Source of the DNA: Paracidovorax wautersii
GTDB lineage: Bacteria; Pseudomonadota; Gammaproteobacteria; Burkholderiales; Burkholderiaceae_C
Reading direction: 5' to 3'
NCBI RefSeq assembly: GCF_031453675.1
Contig: NZ_JAVIZX010000001.1
Location: forward strand, 310,001-374,000
Length of the DNA stretch: 64,000 nt
The notes under the pieces were generated by a model. It did no database searches and was not told the origin of the DNA. It saw nothing but the letters and a program-made list of their open reading frames with translations. Position 1 is the stretch's first letter. Each line of letters opens with the position of its first letter. The position numbers were made by a program, and so were the translations under genes. Below are positions 9,246-19,348 of this stretch, in pieces.

Positions 9246-9986
9246 TCAAATCGCCAGCTCGTCCGCGCGCGCCTGGGCGGCTGCGAAGTCGAGGTCGCCC
9301 GAATAGATCGCGCGGCCGCAGATCACGCCTTCGACGCCTTCGCTCTCCACGGCGCACAGCTGCTCGATGTCGGCCATGCTGCCCAGACCGCCCGAGGCGA
9401 TCACGGGAATGGTCAGGGCCTGCGCCAGCTTGACCGTGGCATCGATGTTGATGCCCGACAGCATGCCGTCCCGGCCGATGTCGGTGTAGATGATGGACTC
9501 GACGCCCCAGTCCTCGAACTTCTTGGCCAGGTCGACCACCTCGTGGCCGGTGAGCTTGCTCCAGCCGTCCGTGGCGACCTTGCCGTCCTTGGCATCCAGG
9601 CCCACGATGATGTGGCCGCCGAAGGCGCTGCAGGCGTCCTTGAGGAAGCCGGGGTTCTTCACCGCGGCCGTGCCGATGATCACGTAGCGCAGGCCGCCGT
9701 CGATGTACTTCTCGATGGTGTCCAGGTCGCGGATGCCCCCGCCCAGCTGCACGGGAATGTCGTCGCCCACTTCCTTCAGGATGGCCTTGATGGCGCTGTA
9801 GTTCTTGGGCACGCCCGCAAAGGCCCCGTTCAGGTCCACCAGGTGCAGGCGGCGCGCGCCCGCATCGACCCAGCGGCGCGCCATGGCGGCCGGGTCTTCA
9901 CCGAAGGTGGTTGACTGTTCCATGTCACCTTGCTTGAGGCGCACGCAGTGGCCGTCCTTGAGGTCGATGGCGGGGATGAGCAACAT
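9246..9986 (-). CDS. hisA: phosphoribosylformimino-5-aminoimidazole carboxamide ribotide isomerase
   Basis: HisA catalyses the Amadori rearrangement of ProFAR to PRFAR, the fourth step of histidine synthesis, in the cytoplasm. 246 residues, the normal size. The N-terminus [20 protein letters not shown] carries the catalytic Asp8, and the phosphate-binding segments GGGIRDL and ASGGLGS of the (beta/alpha)8 barrel are present. It is the last gene of this his block: a terminator follows rather than hisF, which normally comes next in this bacterial group. hisH lies 69 bp upstream. Confidence 0.96.
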   Translation of the reverse strand: MLLIPAIDLKDGHCVRLKQGDMEQSTTFGEDPAAMARRWVDAGARRLHLVDLNGAFAGVPKNYSAIKAILKEVGDDIPVQLGGGIRDLDTIEKYIDGGLRYVIIGTAAVKNPGFLKDACSAFGGHIIVGLDAKDGKVATDGWSKLTGHEVVDLAKKFEDWGVESIIYTDIGRDGMLSGINIDATVKLAQALTIPVIASGGLGSMADIEQLCAVESEGVEGVICGRAIYSGDLDFAAAQARADELAI

Positions 9987-10055
9987 GATGGAAGGGCTGG
10001 CAGAGGTGCCGATGCGCAGACCCGGAGGCGGGCCCGCTGGGTTGATGAAAAGAGA

Positions 10056-10724
10056 TCAGGGATTCCAGTGCAGGAAGTTGCGGTACAGCGCCAGGCCGTG
10101 CTCCGCGCTCTTCTCCGGGTGGAACTGGGTGGCGAAAATATTACCGCGTGCGACGGCCGCTGCGAAGGCCCCGCCGTAATCCGCCTCGCCCGCGCAGTGC
10201 GCTGCATCGCGCGGGCGGGCGTAGAAGCTGTGTACGAAGTAGAAATAGCTGTCTTCCGGAATGCCGGCCCAGACGGGGTGGGCCGCGCCGCCGTGGCGCA
10301 TCTGGCGCACCCGGTTCCAGCCCATCTGCGGCACCTTGTAGCGGCTGCCGTCGGGCTGCAGGCGGCCGGCCAGGTCGAACTTGAGCACCTCGCCGTGGAT
10401 CAGCCCCAGGCCGGGGGTGTCGCCCTCGGCGCTGTGGTCCAGCAGCATCTGCATGCCCACGCACACGCCGAACAGCGGCTTGGAGGCGGCCGCCTCCAGC
10501 ACCGACTGCTGCAGGCCGGACTCGCGCAGTTCGCGCATACAGTCGGGCATGGCGCCCTGCCCCGGCAGCACCACGCGCTCGGCGGCGCGCACGTCCTCGG
10601 GGCGCGAGGTGACGACCACCTCGAAGCCGCTGCCGGCCGCTGCGGCCTGCACCGCCTGCGACACCGAGCGCAGGTTGCCCATGCCGTAATCCACGACCGC
10701 GACGGTCTTTGCTTCACTATTCAT
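10056..10724 (-). CDS. hisH: imidazole glycerol phosphate synthase, glutamine amidotransferase subunit
   Basis: HisH releases ammonia from glutamine for HisF in the fifth step of histidine synthesis. 222 residues, class I GATase: catalytic Cys88 in GVCVGMQ and the His202-P-Glu204 pair near the C-terminus. The ATG lies inside an R1 repeat, which supplies the first codons (MNSEA) ahead of the family-typical [12 protein letters not shown], so this N-terminus may be an extension created by the repeat. Its partner hisF is not in the window. Confidence 0.95.
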   Translation of the reverse strand: MNSEAKTVAVVDYGMGNLRSVSQAVQAAAAGSGFEVVVTSRPEDVRAAERVVLPGQGAMPDCMRELRESGLQQSVLEAAASKPLFGVCVGMQMLLDHSAEGDTPGLGLIHGEVLKFDLAGRLQPDGSRYKVPQMGWNRVRQMRHGGAAHPVWAGIPEDSYFYFVHSFYARPRDAAHCAGEADYGGAFAAAVARGNIFATQFHPEKSAEHGLALYRNFLHWNP

Positions 10725-10770
10725 AGCTGCTTGCGCAATCAGGATAAGCGCTGGAGGCCTAAAAGGCTTG
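10722..10770 (-). repeat. R1 palindromic repeat, hisB-hisH spacer
   Basis: Read on the minus strand it shows GGCCTCCAGCGCTTATCC, then GCGCAAGCAGCTATGAATAG. It fits the R1 pattern (GGC-CAGCGCTTA-N-AAGCGC-NNN-CAGCTA-N-ATAG) seen elsewhere in the window. The hisH start codon is the ATG inside this copy. It fills almost the whole 49-bp spacer between hisB and hisH. Confidence 0.75.
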
Positions 10771-10773
10771 AAA

Positions 10774-11418
10774 TCAGAGAGAACCCTTGGTGGACGGGAT
10801 CACGCCGGCCGAGCGCGGATCGCGCTCCAGGGCGAAGCGCAGGGCGCGCGCGAAGGCCTTGAAGATGGTCTCGCACTGGTGGTGGGCATTGAAGCCCTTG
10901 AGGTTGTCGATGTGCAGCGTCACGCCGGCGTGGTTCACGAAGCCCTGGAAGAACTCGTAGACCAGCTGCGTGTCCAGCTGGCCGATGCTGCCAGCCGTGA
11001 ACTTCACGTCCATGTGCAGGCCCGGGCGGCCGGAGAAGTCGATCACCACGCGGCTCAGGGCCTCGTCCAGCGGCACATACGCATGGCCGTAGCGGCGGAT
11101 GCCCTTCTTGTCGCCCACGGCCCGCGCGAAGGCCTGGCCCAGGGTGATGCCGATGTCTTCCACCGTATGGTGGCCGTCGATGTGCAGGTCGCCCTCGCAA
11201 TCGATGTCCAGGTCGATCAGGCCGTGGCGGGCGATCTGGTCGAGCATGTGGTCCAGGAAGCCGATGCCCGAGTGCAGCCGGGCGGTGCCCGTGCCGTCCA
11301 GGTTGACGCGCACGGTGATGCGGGTCTCGGCCGTGTTGCGGGCCACTTCGGCCGTGCGGTCGGCGATGGCAGCCGGGGCCTCGGACGAAGAAGAGGGAAC
11401 GAGTGCGGAGGAGGTCAT
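10774..11418 (-). CDS. hisB: imidazoleglycerol-phosphate dehydratase
   Basis: HisB dehydrates imidazoleglycerol phosphate to imidazoleacetol phosphate. From the ATG at 11418 it has 214 residues: a variable ~25-residue N-terminus, then [20 protein letters not shown] and the metal-binding histidine motifs [11 protein letters not shown] and [13 protein letters not shown]. The ATG overlaps the expected hisC stop codon (ATGA), the usual hisC-hisB junction. Because of the hisC frameshift the same frame is open all the way back to the hisC start, which simulates a 588-residue HisC-HisB fusion; the true unit is this monofunctional dehydratase. Confidence 0.93.
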   Translation of the reverse strand: MTSSALVPSSSSEAPAAIADRTAEVARNTAETRITVRVNLDGTGTARLHSGIGFLDHMLDQIARHGLIDLDIDCEGDLHIDGHHTVEDIGITLGQAFARAVGDKKGIRRYGHAYVPLDEALSRVVIDFSGRPGLHMDVKFTAGSIGQLDTQLVYEFFQGFVNHAGVTLHIDNLKGFNAHHQCETIFKAFARALRFALERDPRSAGVIPSTKGSL

Positions 11419-12540
11419 AGGGAAGCCTGGAGCGCGGAAAGCATCTGGGCGTTGTCTGCCGCGTTGCCCACCGTCAGGCGCAGGCATTGGGGCCAGCAAT
11501 GGGTGCATTGTAGAAACGTTCTTGACGAGGACCTTGCGGTCCTTCATGCCCTGGAAGGTCTTTGCGGCATCGGGCACGCGCACCAGGACCATGTTGGCCT
11601 CGCTGTCCCAGACCTGCACGATGCCGGGCAGGGCCCGCAGCGCAGCCAGCAGCGCGGTGCGCTCGGCGCGCAGCTCGTCCGCCTGGGCGGCGAACACGTC
11701 GGCATGCTCCAGCGCGAAGAGCGCGGCCTCGCAGTTGAGCACGCTCACGTTGTAGGGCGGGCGCACCTTGTCGATCTCGTTCACCAGCGCGGCCGGCCCG
11801 ATGAGGTAGCCCAGGCGCACGCCCGCCAGCCCGAACTTGCTCAGCGTGCGCATCAGCAGCACGTGGCCGTTGCGCGCGGGCTCGGCCCGCATGCGCGTGA
11901 TCCAGCTGCGGCTGGCGAAGGGCTGGTAGGCCTCGTCCATTACCACAATGCCGCCCTGCGCGCCCACGGCGTCGACAATGCGCTGCACCACGGCTTCGTC
12001 CCACAGCGTGGCCGTGGGGTTGTTGGGGTAGGCGATGTAGGTGATGGCGGGCCGGTGCTCGGCGATGGCGGCCAGCATGGCGGCTTCGTCCAGCTCGAAG
12101 TCCGCGGTGAGCGGCACGCCGACGAAGTCCAGCCCCTGCAGTTGCGCGGAGAGCGGGTACATCACGAAGCCCGGCATGGGCGCCAGCATAGTGGCGCGCT
12201 GGCCCTCCTGCGGCTGGGCGCAGGCCAGGGCCAGCAGGGTGATGATCTCGTCCGAGCCGTTGCCCAGCACCACGGCATGGCCCTCGGGCGCACCGGCATA
12301 GGCGGCCAGCGCGGCTTTCAGATCGTTCTGGCGCGCGCCCGGGTAGCGGTTGATGGGCAGCGCCGCCAGCCGGGCGCCCAGGGCCTGCTGCAGGTCCGCG
12401 GGCAGGTTGAACGGGTTCTCCATCGCGTCCATCTTCAGGTAGCCCGTGGCATCGGCCACCGGGTAGGCGTGCATGGCGCGCACGTCGGGGCGGATGCGCT
12501 GGAGCGCGTTGGCAACAGCGGAAGTGGCAGGCGCAGTCAT
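11415..12540 (-). pseudogene. hisC: histidinol-phosphate aminotransferase, apparent +1 frameshift near the 3' end
   Basis: HisC is the PLP enzyme converting imidazoleacetol phosphate to histidinol phosphate. The frame from 12540 is a clear HisC ([20 protein letters not shown], the PLP-lysine block [18 protein letters not shown]) up to [11 protein letters not shown]. From about 11493 the expected tail (CLRLTVG...[12 protein letters not shown], then TGA overlapping the hisB ATG) continues in the next frame. An extra C in a run of C (11487-11493) explains this. The span is 1126 bp, one more than a multiple of three. As read, the last ~25 residues are lost and the frame fuses to hisB. The start ATG overlaps the PIN-toxin stop by 4 bp (ATGA). 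Confidence 0.85.
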
Positions 12541-12989
12541 TCGGCAGTGTCCAGTTCTTCAGGCGTCACGAGAAACGGGTTGATGGGGCGCACGGCGTCC
12601 AGCATCTGGTCGTGCGGCAAGGCTTCGGTCAGCAGATAGCGACAGCCCTGCTGGTGCGCGGACGAGAGGATGAGCGCATCCCAATAGCTCAGGCCGTAGC
12701 GGTCCTGCAGATCCCAGGCGCCATCGACGGTGTAGGCATCCAGGTGCGGCGGCAGCCATACGCGCAGGCGGCGCACCTGGGAGCGCACCCGCGACAGCAC
12801 CTGCGGGCCCTTGAAGCGCTGGATGGCCTGGTTGTAGAGCTCGTTCAACACCTGCGAGCTGACCCGCCCGCTGCGCGTCTGCCAGCAGAAGCTGAGCCAT
12901 TCCTGCGCACGCGCCTGGCGCACCGGGTCGCGCTCGTCCACGCTGGCGAGCAGGATTTCGGTATCGACAAAGATCGGGGTCGTCGCCAT
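12537..12989 (-). CDS. PIN-domain ribonuclease toxin (VapC-like)
   Basis: 150 residues. PIN-domain acidic residues are present: Asp9 in [13 protein letters not shown], Glu50 in [10 protein letters not shown], Asp104 in [11 protein letters not shown], with Glu122 (LLTEAL) near the usual fourth position. Toxins of this family are magnesium-dependent endoribonucleases that often cut tRNA or rRNA. An RHH-type antitoxin gene lies 12 bp upstream. Its TGA overlaps the hisC ATG, so hisC translation may be coupled to the toxin. The target RNA cannot be told from sequence. Confidence 0.87.
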   Translation of the reverse strand: MATTPIFVDTEILLASVDERDPVRQARAQEWLSFCWQTRSGRVSSQVLNELYNQAIQRFKGPQVLSRVRSQVRRLRVWLPPHLDAYTVDGAWDLQDRYGLSYWDALILSSAHQQGCRYLLTEALPHDQMLDAVRPINPFLVTPEELDTAE

Positions 12990-13001
12990 GGGCCTGCCGC
13001 T

Positions 13002-13226
13002 TCAGCGCTCGAACAGCGTGTTGCGTGGCACGTAGGGGCCGCTCGATGCGCCCCAGGTCTCGAAGCTCAGCGCCTCGCGCATGGCCTGGGCGTAGGCGTC
13101 TTCCTGGCGCATCTTCTCCGCCATCCATTCACCGAGCAGGCGCGACACACTGCTGCCGCGCTTGGCCGCTTCCACGCGCACCCACTCGGCAACCGTGTCG
13201 TCCATGGTGATGGTGACGTTCTTCAT
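13002..13226 (-). CDS. ribbon-helix-helix antitoxin of the PIN toxin
   Basis: 74 residues. The N-terminal half MKNVTITMDDTVAEWVRVEAAKR has the beta-strand plus two-helix pattern of CopG/RHH DNA-binding proteins; the C-terminal half is polar and would wrap the toxin. Antitoxin-first order and the 12-bp gap to the PIN gene are standard for this module class. Two 13-bp palindromes 14-42 bp upstream of the ATG are probable autoregulatory operators. No strong Shine-Dalgarno sequence is seen before the ATG. Confidence 0.85.
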   Translation of the reverse strand: MKNVTITMDDTVAEWVRVEAAKRGSSVSRLLGEWMAEKMRQEDAYAQAMREALSFETWGASSGPYVPRNTLFER

Positions 13227-13239
13227 GGAGAAAAGTTTA

Positions 13240-13268
13240 CACGAAGTTCGTGGAACACGAGGCTCGTG
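13240..13268 (-). promoter_or_regulatory. tandem operator palindromes upstream of the antitoxin gene
   Basis: Two 13-bp dyads, CACGAAGTTCGTG (13240-13252) and CACGAGGCTCGTG (13256-13268), have centres 16 bp apart and share CACGA/TCGTG half-sites. This arrangement suits cooperative binding by RHH antitoxin dimers. They start 14 bp upstream of the antitoxin ATG, overlapping the expected promoter. A specific -35/-10 pair could not be assigned with confidence. Confidence 0.6.
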
Positions 13269-13407
13269 CAGCTCTGGGATTGATTTCTTACTGAGTTCGT
13301 TTGAGTTTGGCTATCTGCGTGTCTTGAGCACGAATCGTTTCCCTCAACTGAAGGTTTTCTCCCTGCAATTTACGATGGCCTCTCTCATTTCCTGAATCTG
13401 CTTGGAC
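13269..13407. other. low-GC spacer between the HEPN gene and the antitoxin
   Basis: About 140 bp clearly richer in A+T than the surroundings (TTTGAGTTTGGC, ACTTTTTTTCC just inside the HEPN gene end). No open frame is convincing. It probably holds the promoter of the toxin-antitoxin pair. The composition is consistent with acquired DNA. Confidence 0.5.
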
Positions 13408-14670
13408 TCATCCCCTGGCCGATTTTTTTGACTTTTTTTCCCGTCGCACCTCCTCAGCTGCTGTCGACAGCGCTTGCAGGTTGACTCCCGACCCCAACGG
13501 CACTCGGGCCGCACGGCGCTCATTGATCACATCGGGCGGAACGTTCACGCAAGCGCCCCAGAACGCATCCATACGCTCCCACAGCCGGGACATGAATCGG
13601 ATGCCATCGAATTCACCCGCAGAGTTCAAGTACTCCGTCGCGACCGCGCCGTTCCCTCTAAAGTCTTGTGCAATCACCTGCGTGTGCGCCTGCTGAAAAC
13701 CACCTGCTCCATGAATGAGCTTGTTGCGCATGCAGTTGCACAGTTTGGCGAAGTCGTCCTCCACCGCGAGCAGTGCTGCGGTTGTTTTCTCGTTGAGTTC
13801 GAACACCTCGTCTAACGCCTCGATGCACGCCATCGTCATCAGGAAGCTGACCTCAACGTAGGTTGGCAGGGCCTTGCCCGCGAGGTACATCTTCAAGGGC
13901 TCATACCAACTTGCAAAATCCTGCGCCTTGGCGCTCAGGAAACCGAGAAACACGCTCTGCGCCAGGCCCTCGTTGCCGCGCCGTACCATCGGAAAGTGCG
14001 CTCGGCAAGGCTTCGCGACGCCGCCATACAAACGCAGTGTGCTGCCCTCGACCTCCAGCACCCTGTTCATCACCCCGCCTTGTAAGAGGCTCCACGCGGC
14101 ATGCAGGCGCCTTTCCTGGAAGAAGAAGTTGCCGACGCTGTAGAACCGCACCATCTTCCCCGCGCTGTCTTGCGCAACATGAATGCCGTCCAACAAGCCA
14201 TCGGCATGCAACGGCGGCATGACCATGTGGAAGGCACCGCTGTCCTGGTAGACCACCTGATACGGCATGCGCGGGTCGATCGCGGTGGAGCCACTCAACA
14301 CCACGCGGTGTTCCGACGGAATCAAGACGATGCGTGCAAACCTGGCATCCTTTAAAAAATCCTCATCCTTCGTCCATTCCGGCGTCGCATCCCACAACAC
14401 AAGCTCATCCAGTCGGAATTCGATAGGCGCTGACCGCTCGGACGCGCGCCCCCGCAGCGTGCATGCGCGCAGCGCGAACGACACTTCTTCTGCGTTCAGC
14501 CATCGCGCGTGCATCGCATGGGTCGTAGGCAGCTCGGCCTCCACGCGCAGCGTCCGCGCATCCAACGTGAACGACACCTGCGCCGGCGGGACGCCCTCCC
14601 ATCGGTCCACGAACAGTTGGCCCAAGCCGTCCAACGGGCCCAAACAGAATTCCACGTGGTCTTCGATCAT
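13408..14670 (-). CDS. HEPN-domain protein, ApeA-like candidate (possible antiphage RNase)
   Basis: 420 residues from the ATG at 14670, which follows a purine-rich AGAGAAG; the frame is open to an ATG at 14730. The first ~290 residues are predicted beta-rich (FCLGPLDGLGQLFVDRW, EVSFALRACTL, RFARIVLIPSEHRVVLSG). The helical C-terminal part contains CMRNKLIHGAG, an R-x4-H motif (Arg315, His320) as in HEPN ribonucleases, after helix SFLLMTMACIEALDEVF. A beta-rich N-terminus plus a C-terminal HEPN resembles ApeA-type proteins, some of which act in abortive phage defence. Base composition downstream is lower in GC than the his genes. No signal peptide or membrane segment is visible. Function is inference. 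Confidence 0.55.
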   Translation of the reverse strand: MIEDHVEFCLGPLDGLGQLFVDRWEGVPPAQVSFTLDARTLRVEAELPTTHAMHARWLNAEEVSFALRACTLRGRASERSAPIEFRLDELVLWDATPEWTKDEDFLKDARFARIVLIPSEHRVVLSGSTAIDPRMPYQVVYQDSGAFHMVMPPLHADGLLDGIHVAQDSAGKMVRFYSVGNFFFQERRLHAAWSLLQGGVMNRVLEVEGSTLRLYGGVAKPCRAHFPMVRRGNEGLAQSVFLGFLSAKAQDFASWYEPLKMYLAGKALPTYVEVSFLMTMACIEALDEVFELNEKTTAALLAVEDDFAKLCNCMRNKLIHGAGGFQQAHTQVIAQDFRGNGAVATEYLNSAGEFDGIRFMSRLWERMDAFWGACVNVPPDVINERRAARVPLGSGVNLQALSTAAEEVRREKKSKKSARG

Positions 14671-14730
14671 CGGCTTCTCTCGGCGAAAGGGATGGGGCCA
14701 TATCCTGCTGTGTTGACTTGCGCTGCGCAA

Positions 14731-14766
14731 TCAAAAAGCCGCCCCGTCGCGAAACAGGGCGGCTCT
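14731..14766 (-). terminator. rho-independent terminator after hisD
   Basis: On the minus strand the stem AGCCGCCC (14764-14757) and GGGCGGCT (14745-14738) encloses a GC-rich loop and is followed by TTTTTGATT. It begins about 50 bp behind the hisD stop. It should end the murA-hisG-hisD transcript before the HEPN gene, so the later his genes need another promoter or read-through. Confidence 0.75.
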
Positions 14767-14813
14767 GGTGTGCGCAGCAGCGCAGCGGACGGACAGGAAG
14801 CGCTAGCGCGCGC

Positions 14814-16133
14814 TTATGACTTCAGCCGCATCTCCGCCGCACGCGCATGGGCCTGCAGGCCCTCGCCGTGCGCCAGCACGCTGGCGATCTGGCCCAGGGT
14901 CTGCGCGCCCTGCTCGCTCACTTCGATCAGGCTGCTGCGCTTTTGGAAGTCGTACACGCCCAGGGGCGAGCTGAAGCGCGCCGTGCCGCTGGTCGGCAGC
15001 ACGTGGTTGGGACCGGCGCAGTAGTCGCCCAGGCTCTCGGAGGTGAAGGCGCCCAGGAAGATCGCGCCGGCGTGGCGCAGCAGCGGCTCCCAGCGGTGCG
15101 GGTCGCGGCTGGACACTTCCAGATGCTCCGGCGCGATGCGGTTGCTGATGGCACAGGCCTCTTCCATGTTCTTGGTGAGGATCAGCGCGCCGCGGCCCGT
15201 GAGGCTCTTGGCGATGATCTCGGCGCGCGGCATCTCGGGCAGCAGGCGGTCGATGGCGGCCTGCACGGCGTCGAGGTAGGCGGCGTCCGGGCACAGCAGG
15301 ATGGACTGGGCCAGCTCGTCGTGCTCGGCCTGGCTGAACAGGTCCATGGCCACCCAGTCGGGCGGCGTGGTGCCGTCGGCCAGCACCAGGATCTCGCTGG
15401 GGCCGGCGATCATGTCGATGCCCACCGTGCCGAACACGCGCTTCTTGGCGCTGGCCACATAGGCGTTGCCCGGGCCGGTGATCTTGTCCACCTTGGGCAC
15501 CGTCGCCGTGCCATAGGCCAGTGCGGCCACGGCCTGCGCGCCGCCGATGGTGAAGGCGCGGCTCACGCCGGCCACGTAGGCTGCGGCCAGCACCAGCGGG
15601 TTCTTGGCGCCCTGCGGCGTGGGCACGACCATGATGATGTCCTGCACGCCCGCCACATGCGCGGGGATGGCGTTCATCAGCACGCTGGACGGGTACGCCG
15701 CCTTGCCACCGGGCACATAAATGCCCACGCGGTCCAGCGGCGTGACCTTCTGGCCCAGCAGCGTGCCGTCTTCGTCGCGGTAGCTCCAGCTCTCGCCGGA
15801 GGCACGCTTTTGCGCCTCGTGGTACAGCCGCACGCGCCGCGCTGCCGCTTCCAGCGCCGAGCGCTGCGCGGCAGGCAGGCCGTCGAAGGCGGCCTTCAGC
15901 TCGTCCTGCGACAGCTCCAGCCCGGCAACGGACGCGGCATGCAGGCCGTCGAAGCGCTGGGTGTACTCCAGCACGGCGGCATCGCCACGGCTTTGCACGT
16001 CGGCCAGGATGTCGGCCACGCGCTGCTCGATGGCGGCGTCGGTGTCGGCGGACCAGTGCAGGCGGGCTGCGAAATCAGCCTCGAAACTGGCTGCAGCGGT
16101 TGACAGACGGGCGGGAGCAGCTACCAAAGTCAT
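14814..16133 (-). CDS. hisD: histidinol dehydrogenase
   Basis: HisD is the zinc- and NAD-dependent enzyme that oxidises histidinol to histidine in two steps. From the ATG at 16133 it has 439 residues, as usual. Family segments include [47 protein letters not shown] and [18 protein letters not shown]. The frame is open about 70 codons further upstream, but that part lies inside hisG. The first codons (MTLVAAPA) overlap an R1 repeat fragment. hisG ends 25 bp upstream; a terminator follows 50 bp downstream. Confidence 0.97.
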   Translation of the reverse strand: MTLVAAPARLSTAAASFEADFAARLHWSADTDAAIEQRVADILADVQSRGDAAVLEYTQRFDGLHAASVAGLELSQDELKAAFDGLPAAQRSALEAAARRVRLYHEAQKRASGESWSYRDEDGTLLGQKVTPLDRVGIYVPGGKAAYPSSVLMNAIPAHVAGVQDIIMVVPTPQGAKNPLVLAAAYVAGVSRAFTIGGAQAVAALAYGTATVPKVDKITGPGNAYVASAKKRVFGTVGIDMIAGPSEILVLADGTTPPDWVAMDLFSQAEHDELAQSILLCPDAAYLDAVQAAIDRLLPEMPRAEIIAKSLTGRGALILTKNMEEACAISNRIAPEHLEVSSRDPHRWEPLLRHAGAIFLGAFTSESLGDYCAGPNHVLPTSGTARFSSPLGVYDFQKRSSLIEVSEQGAQTLGQIASVLAHGEGLQAHARAAEMRLKS

Positions 16134-16136
16134 AGT
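16118..16136 (+). repeat. R1 repeat fragment at the hisD start
   Basis: CAGCTACCAAAGTCATAG closely matches the right half of the R1 copy at 59444-59499 (CAGCTACCAAATCAATAG). The hisD start codon lies within it on the opposite strand. Only the distal half of the repeat is recognisable here. Confidence 0.5.
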
Positions 16137-16158
16137 ATCGGCCGGTGGAAAGGGTCGG

Positions 16159-16812
16159 TCAGTCCTGCTCGGCCGGAATGGCCGAGGCGAAGGCGTCGAT
16201 GATGCGGCGCAGCGGCTCCCGCTTGAGCTTGAGCGCGGCCTGGTTGACCACCAGGTGCGAGCTGATGTCCATGATGCGCTCGACCTCCACCAGGTGGTTG
16301 GCGCGCAGCGTGTTGCCGGTGGAGACCAGGTCGACGATGGCATCGGCCAGGCCGGTGAGCGGCGCCAGCTCCATGCTGCCGTAGAGCTTGATCAGGTCCA
16401 CGTGCACGCCCTTGGTGGCGAAGAAATCGCGGGCGATGGCCGTGTACTTGGTGGCCACCTTCAGGCGCGAGCCCTGCTTGACGGCGCGGGCATAGTCGAA
16501 GTCATCGCGCACGGCCACGCTGACGCGGCACTTGGCGATCTGCAGGTCCAGCGGCTGGTACAGGCCCTGGGCGCCGTGCTCGATGAGCGTGTCCTTGCCC
16601 GTCACGCCCAGGTCAGCGCCGCCATACTGCACATAGGTGGGCACGTCGGTGGCGCGCACCAGCACCACGCGCACGTCCGGCTGGTTGGTGGGCAGGATGA
16701 GCTTGCGCGACTTCTCGGGGTCTTCCAGCACCTCGATGCCTGCGGCGGCCAGCAGCGGAAGGGTTTCGTCGAAGATGCGGCCCTTCGACAGGGCCAGGGT
16801 AATCATGGTCAT
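16159..16812 (-). CDS. hisG: ATP phosphoribosyltransferase, short form
   Basis: HisG condenses ATP and PRPP, the first and regulated step of histidine synthesis. About 217 residues from ATG 16812; a second ATG at 16806 and an open extension to 16836 also exist. Seen: [28 protein letters not shown], and the PRPP-loop-like [12 protein letters not shown]. It lacks the C-terminal regulatory domain, so it is the short form that normally needs HisZ, which is not in this window. It lies 54 bp after murA and 25 bp before hisD. Confidence 0.95.
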   Translation of the reverse strand: MTMITLALSKGRIFDETLPLLAAAGIEVLEDPEKSRKLILPTNQPDVRVVLVRATDVPTYVQYGGADLGVTGKDTLIEHGAQGLYQPLDLQIAKCRVSVAVRDDFDYARAVKQGSRLKVATKYTAIARDFFATKGVHVDLIKLYGSMELAPLTGLADAIVDLVSTGNTLRANHLVEVERIMDISSHLVVNQAALKLKREPLRRIIDAFASAIPAEQD

Positions 16813-16866
16813 TTTTTCAGTTGCTCCATCCACCATTTCGGCGGCGCCGGCGCGCAGGGGAATGCT

Positions 16867-18177
<1,311 letters not shown>

Positions 18178-18208
18178 GCGTGTCGTTCAGTCCCAGCGGA
18201 CTTCAAGT

Positions 18209-18262
18209 CAAAAACGGCTCTGGCGCTTATCCATCAAGCGCCAGCAGCTATCAAATTAATAA
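18209..18262 (+). repeat. R1 palindromic repeat, bolA-murA spacer
   Basis: It contains GGCTCTGGCGCTTATCC, then CAAGCGCCAGCAGCTATC and AATTAATAA. It fits the R1 pattern with the paired GGCGCTT/AAGCGCC arms capable of forming a hairpin. It occupies most of the ~96-bp spacer between the bolA-family gene and murA. Confidence 0.78.
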
Positions 18263-18273
18263 AAGACGCAGCC

Positions 18274-18522
18274 TCAGCCGGCAGCGCCCTGGGCGGCCCA
18301 CTCCAGCGGGCTGAAGGTCTTCATGGAGAGCGCATGCACCTCGTCGGTCTGCATGCGGTTGCCCAGCGTGGCGTAGACCAGCCGCTGGCGCTGCACCAGC
18401 CGCTTGCCCTCGAACTCGGCCGAGACGATGGTCGCGTACCAGTGACGGCCATCGCCTTCGAGCGCGATGTGCTCGCACGGCAGGCCGGTGCTGATGAGGT
18501 GCTTGAGTTCGTCGGCGGTCAT
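18274..18522 (-). CDS. BolA/IbaG family protein
   Basis: 82 residues. The sequence TADELKHLISTGLPCEHIALEGDGRHWYATIVS and the conserved MQTDEVHALSMKTFSP segment are typical of the IbaG (YrbA) branch of the BolA family, which pairs with monothiol glutaredoxins in iron-sulfur trafficking. The invariant His of that C-terminal motif is present. It lies immediately upstream of murA, as ibaG does in many proteobacteria, and 74 bp downstream of an ABC-2 permease gene. Confidence 0.9.
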   Translation of the reverse strand: MTADELKHLISTGLPCEHIALEGDGRHWYATIVSAEFEGKRLVQRQRLVYATLGNRMQTDEVHALSMKTFSPLEWAAQGAAG

Positions 18523-18596
18523 GTCAGTGGTTCAGGTGGGGGAAAGATGGCTGGCCGCGGCCTGCGCCGCCAACGGCCTGGGCGCGGGCAGGCACG

Positions 18597-19348
18597 TCAG
18601 CTTCTGATCTTGTAGCCCGTGCGCAGCAGGTGGACGGCCAGCGCGCTCACCGCCAGCCAGGCCGATCCGACGATCGCCAGGCTCAGCCAGGGCGAGGTGT
18701 CGCTCTGTCCGAAGAACCCGTAGCGGAAGCCGTCGATCATGTAGAAGAACGGGTTGAGGTGGCTCACCGTCTGCCAGAAAGGCGGCAGCGACTGGATGGA
18801 ATAGAACACGCCCGACAGGAAGGTCATGGGCACGATGACGAAGTTCTGGAACGCCGCCATCTGGTCGAACTTGTCGGCCCACAGCCCGGCGATCAGGCCC
18901 AGCGTGGCGAGCAGCGCAGCCCCCAGGAAAGCGAACACCAGAATCCACAGCGGCGCCGCGAACTCCGGCCGCGCGAAGGCCAGCGTGACCACGAACACGC
19001 CCAGGCCCACGGCCAGCCCGCGCACGATGGACGAGCCCACATAGGCCAGGAACCAGGCCGAGTGCGACAGCGGCGTCAGCAGCACGAACACCAGGCTGCC
19101 CATGATCTTGCTCTGGATCAGGCTGGACGAGCTGTTGGCGAACGCGTTCTGCAGCACGCTCATCATCACCAGGCCAGGCACCAGGAAGGCGGTGTAGCTG
19201 ATGCGGTCGTAGACCTTGACGTGGTCTTCCAGCACGTGGCCGAAGATCAGCAGGTAGAGCACGGCGGTGAGCACCGGCGCGGCGACGGTCTGGAAGCTCA
19301 CCTTCCAAAACCGCAGCACTTCCTTGTAGAAGAGGGTCTGCCAGCCGG

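Noticed and set aside
10774-12540. A genuine bifunctional HisC-HisB enzyme
   Set aside because: The joined frame loses the conserved HisC C-terminus, which is intact one frame over, and the normal ATGA hisC-hisB junction is still visible. A single-base insertion explains it better.
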